This document shows positions 38,997 to 44,078 of a DNA stretch of 44,078 nt, one piece after another. Source of the DNA: Actinomadura sp. 7K507 (GTDB taxonomy: Bacteria > Actinomycetota > Actinomycetes > Streptosporangiales > Streptosporangiaceae); the NCBI RefSeq assembly GCF_004348425.1, contig NZ_SMKK01000052.1, positions 1 to 44,078 on the forward strand, given 5' to 3'. The position numbers and the translations under genes were made by a program. The notes beneath the pieces are model-generated. The model was not told the origin of the DNA, made no database searches, and saw only the letters and a program-made list of their open reading frames with translations. How positions within the stretch are numbered: the stretch's first letter is position 1; the number at the start of each line of letters is the position of its first letter.

Positions 38997-39033
38997 CGTT
39001 CGTCCCGGTCCGCCGCGCGGGCCGGGACGAACG
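38997..39033. terminator. Strong terminator hairpin, first of two
   Basis: CGTTCGTCCCGG (38997-39008) and CCGGGACGAACG (39022-39033) pair over 12 bp; inside, CCGC and GCGG pair again. It lies 13 bp after the DUF3040 stop. Confidence 0.85.
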
Positions 39034-39034
39034 C

Positions 39035-39060
39035 GTGCCCGGGGATGATCCCCCGGGCAC
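39035..39060. terminator. Strong terminator hairpin, second of two
   Basis: GTGCCCGGGG (39035-39044) and CCCCGGGCAC (39051-39060) pair perfectly around a 6-nt loop, 7 bp before the stop of the convergent transglutaminase gene. Confidence 0.85.
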
Positions 39061-39066
39061 CTGCGG

Positions 39067-41559
39067 CTACTTGCGGCGCAGCCGGGCGGGCAGGTCGTTC
39101 AGGCGGGCGGTGACGTCCAGCACCCGGCCGGTGGCCGAATGGAACGTGTCCCGCGTCTGCGCCAACGTGGAGGGCGGCAGCAGCCGGGCGCGCCACCGGG
39201 TCCGGCGGCCCACCGACGCAGCGAACGCCTCGCGGACCGTGCGGACGTCGGCCCGCAGCCGCTCCGGCGGGTCGGGGGAGCGGGACAGGGAGTAGCGGGC
39301 CAGCTCCTCGGCGCGGGCGACGCGGGTGAGAGCCCGCGCGCCCGCCGCGTCCAGTTCCAGCAGCTCGCCCAGGCGGCGTGCGGTGGCGCGCGGGGAGTCG
39401 CTGGAGCGCCATTCGAGCCCGTGGTCGAGCGCGTCGGCGCGCAGCTCCCGCCACGCGGCGTGCGCGGCGCCCGCGGCATCGGGCGCACCCGACCGGTCGG
39501 CCGCCCCGGGCGGGCGCCCCGGCGGCCGCCCGGCCGCCGGGCGGTCCTCCGGGCCGGGCGGCGCCGTCAGCGCCGCCCAGCGGCGGCGCCTGGTGTAGAG
39601 GCGCAGGGCCATCGGGACGGCCATCAGCAGCAGGACCAGCAGTCCGCCCGCCAGCCACGGCGTCGCGGAGAACCCGTCATCCTCGCCGTCCTCGGGCGCG
39701 GCGGCGCCTTCGGGGCCGGTGTCGCCCCGGTGCTGCGGGCCGGCGGTGGGCGCGGCGGCGTCGTCCTCGGCCTGCGACGACGACTCCGGCGCCGGCGCGG
39801 TGTCGCTCTCGGGGCCGCCGCCGCTGATCGCGGGCAGGCTGTAGCCGGGGGCGTCGGCGGTGCCCTGGCCGGCCGCGCCCGCCGGCGTCGGCTCGAACCG
39901 CACCCAGCCGCTGCCCTGGAAGTACAGCTCCGGCCAGGCGTGCGCGTCGCGCGAGCGGACGACCCACTCGCCTGGCCTGACCTCGCTACCCGGCGTGTAG
40001 CCCATCGCGACACGGGACGGGATGCCGAGGATCCGCGCCATCAGCGCCATCGACGCGGCGTACTGCTCGCAGTAGCCGCGCTTGCTGTGCAGGAGGAAGT
40101 CGACGAGGTCGCTGCCGTGCTGCGGCGCCGGCGCGGACAGGTCATAGGTGAAGCCGCCGGTCTGGGTGAACCAGCGCTGCAGCTTCACCGCCTGCGACAG
40201 CGCCGTCCCCGACCCGTCGGTGACCTGCTGTGCGAGCTGCCTGATCTCCCGCGGGATGTTCCTGGGCACCGCCGTGTAGTGCGAGACGACGTCGGCCGGG
40301 TAGTCGCCGCCGGCGGCGAGCTGGCCGGACGTCGGCTCCGCGCGCAGGCTCTCGACGGTGTAGGAGCGCCCGCCCGCGGAGTCGCGCAGCGAGTAGACCA
40401 TCAGCGACTGGTCGTGCACCCGCCAGTCGCCCTTGATCGACACGCTGGACGGGGCGTACGGCACCGGCAGGAACGTCATGTTCTTGACCTCGGGCCGCAC
40501 CTCGACCGTGGTCGTCACCTCGCGGGTGTCGGCGACGGTCAGGCCCGGAGGCGGCGGGAGGTCGTCCCCGGTCAGCCGGTCCCTGGAGCTGCTCTTGAGG
40601 GGGCTGTAGGTCCACCGGTCGCCGTCGAACCGGTCGAGGGCGTACAGGCGCAGGTAGTCGGGCGCCTGCCGGTCGTCCGTCCGGTAGGTGAGGACGACCG
40701 AGTCGTCGAGCCGGGTCAGCTCCCGCTTCAGGCTGACCAGCGGATCGGGCGTGGTCACCGTCTGGGTGCCGCCGCCCTCGCCGCCGCCCAGCCCGAGCAC
40801 GCCGCGAGGGTGCAGGCCCGGCACGGCCGCCGGCACCAGCACCGCGACGGCGACGGCGACGGCCGCGATCCGGCGGCCGCTCGCCGCGAGCGCCGCCGCG
40901 TCCAGCGAGGTGGCGGTGTCCTCCGGGCGGAACCCGGCGCCCGCCATGGGCACCTCGCGCTGGCGGCGGCGCGTGGTCACCGTCCGCCCCCAGCCGCCGA
41001 GCCGCTCGCGGGCGTCGGCCATCAGCAGCCCGAGGAAGCCCAGTGCCCCGACGCCGAACGCCAGCCAGCTGACACCGTCCTCGCGGACCGCGGCGGGCAC
41101 GCTGTACATGGCCAGCAGCGGCAGCCCCGCCGGGGCGGTGCGGCGCAGCCGCACGGCCAGCAGGTCGACCAGGACCGCGACCAGCCCGACGCCTGCGGCG
41201 GCCATCATCGAGATGCCGGGCAGCAGCGGGACGGGCGCCGCGTACCGGTTGGCGGCCTGCCATCCGGCGTCGTTGAGGTCGGCGAGGCGGCCGATCGACT
41301 CCGGCGAGGGGATGACCGCCAGCCAGGCCGTGTCGGCCGCGTAGACCAGGTTGAGGTAGAGCAGCAGCGCGAGCAGGCCGAACAGCAGGTTGAACGGGGC
41401 CGGCAGCCGCAGCCGGCGCGACAGCAGCCCCCCGCCGGAGACGGCGAGCACCGCCCCGAGGCCCGCCCAGAACCAGCCGTGCTCCTCGAACAGGGGGTAG
41501 AGGCCGATCGAGCCGGCGAGCGTCGCCAGCGCCGCCATGACCGTCATCCGGATCCTCAT
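39067..41559 (-). CDS. Transglutaminase-like membrane protein (TgpA/DUF3488-type)
   Basis: The 830-residue protein has an N-terminal membrane domain of about six helices (residues 1-240, TgpA_N), a large extracytoplasmic transglutaminase core, a Pro/Glu/Ala-rich linker, another transmembrane helix (about 635-655, WLAGGLLVLLLMAVPMAL) and a cytoplasmic DUF4129-like C-terminus. The cysteine protease-like triad is C497 (RGYCEQYA), H540 (DAHAWPE) and E556 (RFEPTP). TgpA of Pseudomonas is essential and has transglutaminase activity at the periplasmic face. The ATG overlaps the DUF58 stop (ATGA), so it is the third gene of a MoxR-DUF58-TgpA operon, a conserved trio. Confidence 0.93.
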   Translation of the reverse strand: MRIRMTVMAALATLAGSIGLYPLFEEHGWFWAGLGAVLAVSGGGLLSRRLRLPAPFNLLFGLLALLLYLNLVYAADTAWLAVIPSPESIGRLADLNDAGWQAANRYAAPVPLLPGISMMAAAGVGLVAVLVDLLAVRLRRTAPAGLPLLAMYSVPAAVREDGVSWLAFGVGALGFLGLLMADARERLGGWGRTVTTRRRQREVPMAGAGFRPEDTATSLDAAALAASGRRIAAVAVAVAVLVPAAVPGLHPRGVLGLGGGEGGGTQTVTTPDPLVSLKRELTRLDDSVVLTYRTDDRQAPDYLRLYALDRFDGDRWTYSPLKSSSRDRLTGDDLPPPPGLTVADTREVTTTVEVRPEVKNMTFLPVPYAPSSVSIKGDWRVHDQSLMVYSLRDSAGGRSYTVESLRAEPTSGQLAAGGDYPADVVSHYTAVPRNIPREIRQLAQQVTDGSGTALSQAVKLQRWFTQTGGFTYDLSAPAPQHGSDLVDFLLHSKRGYCEQYAASMALMARILGIPSRVAMGYTPGSEVRPGEWVVRSRDAHAWPELYFQGSGWVRFEPTPAGAAGQGTADAPGYSLPAISGGGPESDTAPAPESSSQAEDDAAAPTAGPQHRGDTGPEGAAAPEDGEDDGFSATPWLAGGLLVLLLMAVPMALRLYTRRRRWAALTAPPGPEDRPAAGRPPGRPPGAADRSGAPDAAGAAHAAWRELRADALDHGLEWRSSDSPRATARRLGELLELDAAGARALTRVARAEELARYSLSRSPDPPERLRADVRTVREAFAASVGRRTRWRARLLPPSTLAQTRDTFHSATGRVLDVTARLNDLPARLRRK

Positions 41560-42872
41560 GCGCCGTCCTTGACTGTGCCGTCCTCGACCGTGCCGTCCTT
41601 GACGAAGTCCTCGGCGCCCTGGCCGGCCTGCGCCCACGCCCCGGCCAGCTCCGCCGCCGACCGGATGATCACCACCCGCCAGCCGCCCGCGCGCAGCAGC
41701 CCGGCCGCCGTCCGCGCGGCCACCCGGCCACCGCCCGCCGGTGCCGCGCCCCCGCCGCGTCCGTGTCCCTCGACCAGCACCGCGACACCGGTCCCGGTAC
41801 CGCGCCGCGCCACCGCGACCGACCGCGCCTCCTCGGCGGTCAGGACGCCGAACACCGCGATGACCAGCCCGCCGCCGTCGCGCTCCTCGCCCGGCCGGCC
41901 GCGCAGCGCCGCGAGCCCCGCCGACAGCGAAGCGCCCTTGGACCTGCGCGCCACCGCCAGGGTGTCCAGCAGCAGCCCCTCGAACCCCCCGTCGGCGGAC
42001 GCGGTCGGCAGCGCCTCACCCGCGTCGGTGACGTAGCGCATGTTGATCCCGGTCTGGACGAGGTGGACGCCGATCGAGGCGGCGACCGACACCGCCTGCT
42101 CGAACGAGCCGGCGGCGCCGTCGCCCCAGTGCGCGGTGCGGCGGGTGTCGAAGAACAGCGTCCCGCTGCTCTGGAAGTGCTGCTCCTCGCGCCGCACCAT
42201 CAGCTCGCCGTGCCGCGCCGTGGAACGCCAGTGCACGCGGCGCAGGTCGTCGCCGTGCCGGTACTCGCGCGGCGTCACGTCGTCCTCGCCCGCCGTGGAG
42301 ACCGCCCGCGCGATGCTGTCGCCGCCGCCCGTCCACGCGCCGGTGAGCCGCTCGGGCGGCAGCGGGACGATCGTCGGCGTCACCGTGAGCGTGTCGGACA
42401 GGCTGAACGAGCGGACCAGCTCCACCATCCCGAACGGGTCGGCCAGCCGCACCGTCAGCGGGCCCACCCGGAAGCGCCCGCGCACGTCGGAGCGGATCCG
42501 GTAGCCGAGCTCGCGCTTGCCGTGCGGCTCGATCCGGTCCAGGACGAACCGGGCGCGCCCGCCGAGCGCGTAGGGGACCCGGTCCTCCACCATCAGCACC
42601 CCGCTCGGCAGCCGCGACACGTTCTCCAGCCGCAGGTCGACGCGGGCCTCGCGGCCGACCGGCAGCCGCGGCGGGTCGAGGCGCCGCGCGCACGCCAGCC
42701 GGTAGCGGGTCCGCGATACCGCCAGCGTGCACAGCAGCGGCAGCACCAGCACGAGCACGCCCGCGCGCAGCAGGTCGCGCTCGCCGAGCACGAAGGCGCA
42801 GACGATCGCGGTCCCGCCGGCGGCCACGAAGGACCGGCCGCGGGTGGTGAGTCCGGCCAGTGCTCGTCTCAA
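41556..42872 (-). CDS. DUF58 domain protein
   Basis: The 438-residue protein has two N-terminal transmembrane helices (about 16-32 and 34-52), a beta-rich middle, and the DUF58 core with the hallmark REYRHGDDLRRVHWRSTAR, followed by a von Willebrand A-like Rossmann region. It acts with MoxR AAA ATPases, probably as an adaptor for protein or complex assembly. The best start is a TTG with GGAG 7 nt upstream, since no ATG or GTG matches the usual N-terminal LRRALAGLTTRGRSF. The very C-terminus is a short tandem repeat (VKDG-TVEDG-TVKDG) encoded by three 15-bp copies. The gene ends in an ATGA overlap with tgpA. Confidence 0.9.
   Translation of the reverse strand: MRRALAGLTTRGRSFVAAGGTAIVCAFVLGERDLLRAGVLVLVLPLLCTLAVSRTRYRLACARRLDPPRLPVGREARVDLRLENVSRLPSGVLMVEDRVPYALGGRARFVLDRIEPHGKRELGYRIRSDVRGRFRVGPLTVRLADPFGMVELVRSFSLSDTLTVTPTIVPLPPERLTGAWTGGGDSIARAVSTAGEDDVTPREYRHGDDLRRVHWRSTARHGELMVRREEQHFQSSGTLFFDTRRTAHWGDGAAGSFEQAVSVAASIGVHLVQTGINMRYVTDAGEALPTASADGGFEGLLLDTLAVARRSKGASLSAGLAALRGRPGEERDGGGLVIAVFGVLTAEEARSVAVARRGTGTGVAVLVEGHGRGGGAAPAGGGRVAARTAAGLLRAGGWRVVIIRSAAELAGAWAQAGQGAEDFVKDGTVEDGTVKDGA
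41561..41605. repeat. 15-bp in-frame tandem repeat at the 3' end of the DUF58 gene
   Basis: Copies at 41561-41575, 41576-41590 and 41591-41605 share the form (T/C)GCCGTCCT(T/C)GAC(T/C/G)(G/A) on the plus strand and encode V-(K/E)-D-G-(T/A) units. Because the unit is a multiple of three, the frame is kept. Confidence 0.85.
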
Positions 42873-42923
42873 GGCTCGGCTCCGGTCAAAGCTCAGCTCC
42901 GGTCAAGGGTCGCTTCCGGGGGG
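42873..42923. repeat. 17-bp imperfect tandem repeat before the DUF58 gene
   Basis: GGCTCGGCTCCGGTCAA (42873-42889) and AGCTCAGCTCCGGTCAA (42890-42906) are near-identical; 42907-42923 is a decayed third copy. The array directly abuts the TTG start codon and supplies its Shine-Dalgarno-like GGAG on the minus strand. Confidence 0.75.
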
Positions 42924-42945
42924 AGGGCCGCTCGCGCGGGGACGG

Positions 42946-43992
42946 TCACTTCCGGGGGGACGGGACCGGCAGGCGCTTCACCAGGTCGGCGACGACCTGC
43001 TCGGGGCGGCGCCGCTCCACCTGAGCCTCGGCGGTGGGCAGCAGCCGGTGCGCGAGGACGGGGACGGCGAGTTCCTGGATGTCGTCGGGGACGACGTAGT
43101 CGCGGTCGTCGAGCGCCGCGTACGCCCGTGCGGCCCGCACCAGCTGCAGGGTCGCCCGCGGCGAGGCGCCGAGCCGCAGCTCGGGATGGGTGCGGGTCGC
43201 CGTGACAAGGTCGATCGCGTACTGGCGCACCGCGGGGGACACGTGCTGGCCGCGCACGACCGTGATGAGGTCGCGGACGTCGGCGGCGTGGGCGACCGGG
43301 GTGAGCCGCTCAAGGGGGGACACCTCGCCGTGGGTCTCCAGCATCTCCAGTTCCGCGGCCGGGTCGGGGTAGCCCATCGAGATCCGGGCGGTGAACCGGT
43401 CGCGCTGCGCCTCGGGCAGCGCGTAGGTGCCCTCCATCTCCACCGGGTTCTGGGTGGAGATGACCATGAACGGCGGCTCCAGCCCGTAGGTGGTGCCGTC
43501 GACCGTGACCTGGCGTTCCTCCATGCACTCCAGCAGCGCGGACTGGGTCTTCGGGGACGCGCGGTTGATCTCGTCGCCGACCACGATGTTGGCGAACACC
43601 GGGCCCGGCTTGAACTCGAACTCGCGAAGCTCCTGGTTGTAGGCGCTCACCCCGGTGATGTCGCTGGGCAGCAGGTCGGGCGTGAACTGCACGCGCCGCA
43701 CGGAACAGTCGACCGAGCGCGCGAGCGCCTTGGCGAGCATCGTCTTGCCGACGCCGGGCACGTCCTCGATCAGCAGGTGCCCCTCCGCGAGCAGCACCGT
43801 CAGCGCGAGCCGCACCGCCGAGGGCTTGCCCTCGATCACCGACTCCACCGCGCTCCTGATCTTGCTCGCCACCTGGGCGAGGCCGTCGAGCCCCGGCCCC
43901 GTTTCCTCGCGCCCAGTGCCGCCGTGACGGGCTGGGCGGGATGCCGGGGGGTCGGTCTCCATGAACGACTCACCGTGCGTGCCTACTGCCAC
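42946..43992 (-). CDS. MoxR family AAA+ ATPase
   Basis: The 348-residue protein has Walker A DVPGVGKT (G80-V-G-K-T84), Walker B VVGDEINR followed by the ASPKTQSALLECMEERQVT block specific to MoxR, sensor 1 STQNPVEMEGTYALPEAQ, and a C-terminal lid. MoxR ATPases act as chaperones that mature or remodel partner complexes, here most likely with the DUF58 and transglutaminase proteins encoded downstream. GTG at 43992 has GAGGAGGG 5 nt upstream; the frame stays open to the right edge without protein-like sequence. Its stop is 73 bp before the DUF58 start. Confidence 0.94.
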   Translation of the reverse strand: MAVGTHGESFMETDPPASRPARHGGTGREETGPGLDGLAQVASKIRSAVESVIEGKPSAVRLALTVLLAEGHLLIEDVPGVGKTMLAKALARSVDCSVRRVQFTPDLLPSDITGVSAYNQELREFEFKPGPVFANIVVGDEINRASPKTQSALLECMEERQVTVDGTTYGLEPPFMVISTQNPVEMEGTYALPEAQRDRFTARISMGYPDPAAELEMLETHGEVSPLERLTPVAHAADVRDLITVVRGQHVSPAVRQYAIDLVTATRTHPELRLGASPRATLQLVRAARAYAALDDRDYVVPDDIQELAVPVLAHRLLPTAEAQVERRRPEQVVADLVKRLPVPSPRK

Positions 43993-44078
43993 CAAACCCT
44001 CCTCAGCCGTCCGGTCGCGCGGTCGGCTCGAACGCCCCTTGCCGGGCCCGCCCCCGTTCCGGCGGACCGGTCCCACCG
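43993..44078. other. Right edge, upstream of the MoxR gene
   Basis: These 86 bp contain the MoxR Shine-Dalgarno (43998-44005) and GC-rich sequence with no clear -10 box, hairpin or second gene. The promoter of the operon is probably just outside the window. Confidence 0.5.

Noticed and set aside
39139..42036. Plus-strand open frame of about 965 codons opposite tgpA and DUF58
   Set aside because: Antisense shadow; low-complexity Arg/Gly/Gln sequence, no motif, while both minus-strand genes have clear catalytic motifs and coupled starts.

Overview
The window is a stretch of a very GC-rich actinobacterial chromosome. The strong G/C bias at third codon positions, frequent GTG/TTG starts, leaderless promoters, F420-dependent and DUF397/DUF5753 families, and the aroC-aroK-aroB-aroQ / pepQ-efp-nusB order all point that way. 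A Thermomonosporaceae or Streptosporangiales member (Actinomadura-like) is my best guess; this is inference from family content, not a database match. I see no rRNA, tRNA, prophage or insertion sequence.

Left part (1-14980), mostly accessory and regulatory: the tail of a CoxG-like protein; an FKBP prolyl isomerase; a hydantoinase/oxoprolinase pair (hyuA-hyuB, ATGA overlap); a Sel1-repeat protein; an RsbW-like ATPase divergent from an XRE/DUF5753 regulator plus DUF397 partner (Scr1/Scr2-like); a small membrane coiled-coil protein; a P-loop kinase divergent from a malonyl-CoA-synthetase-like enzyme; a TetR regulator sharing one operator with an NAD(P)-binding reductase; and a four-gene operon of ABC ATPase, ABC permease, sensor kinase and LuxR-type response regulator.

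Middle (14981-26590): a two-repeat type I-E CRISPR remnant directly in front of a DapC-like aminotransferase; an ECF sigma factor with a CU044_5270-family partner; carbamate kinase followed by a cyanuric acid amidohydrolase/barbiturase-family enzyme; an SseB-like protein; a PhyH-type dioxygenase; a fused alpha-beta glycyl-tRNA synthetase; and a convergent SMI1/KNR4-DUF2332 operon.

Right part (26591-44078), core: aroC, aroK, aroB and aroQ make chorismate-pathway enzymes as one operon. A four-gene block (TetR, short enoyl-CoA hydratase, Rv3520c-type F420 oxidoreductase, Tat-exported amine oxidase) lies between aroQ and pepQ, and two unrelated short tandem repeats bracket its first three genes. 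Then come pepQ-efp-nusB, a SAM methyltransferase, DNA polymerase IV, a DUF3040 membrane protein, two strong back-to-back terminators, and, on the minus strand, MoxR ATPase, DUF58 protein and transglutaminase (TgpA-like).

At least nine genes carry a TANNNT-like -10 box 6-7 nt before the start codon, implying leaderless mRNAs. Every gap between genes is shorter than about 200 bp.
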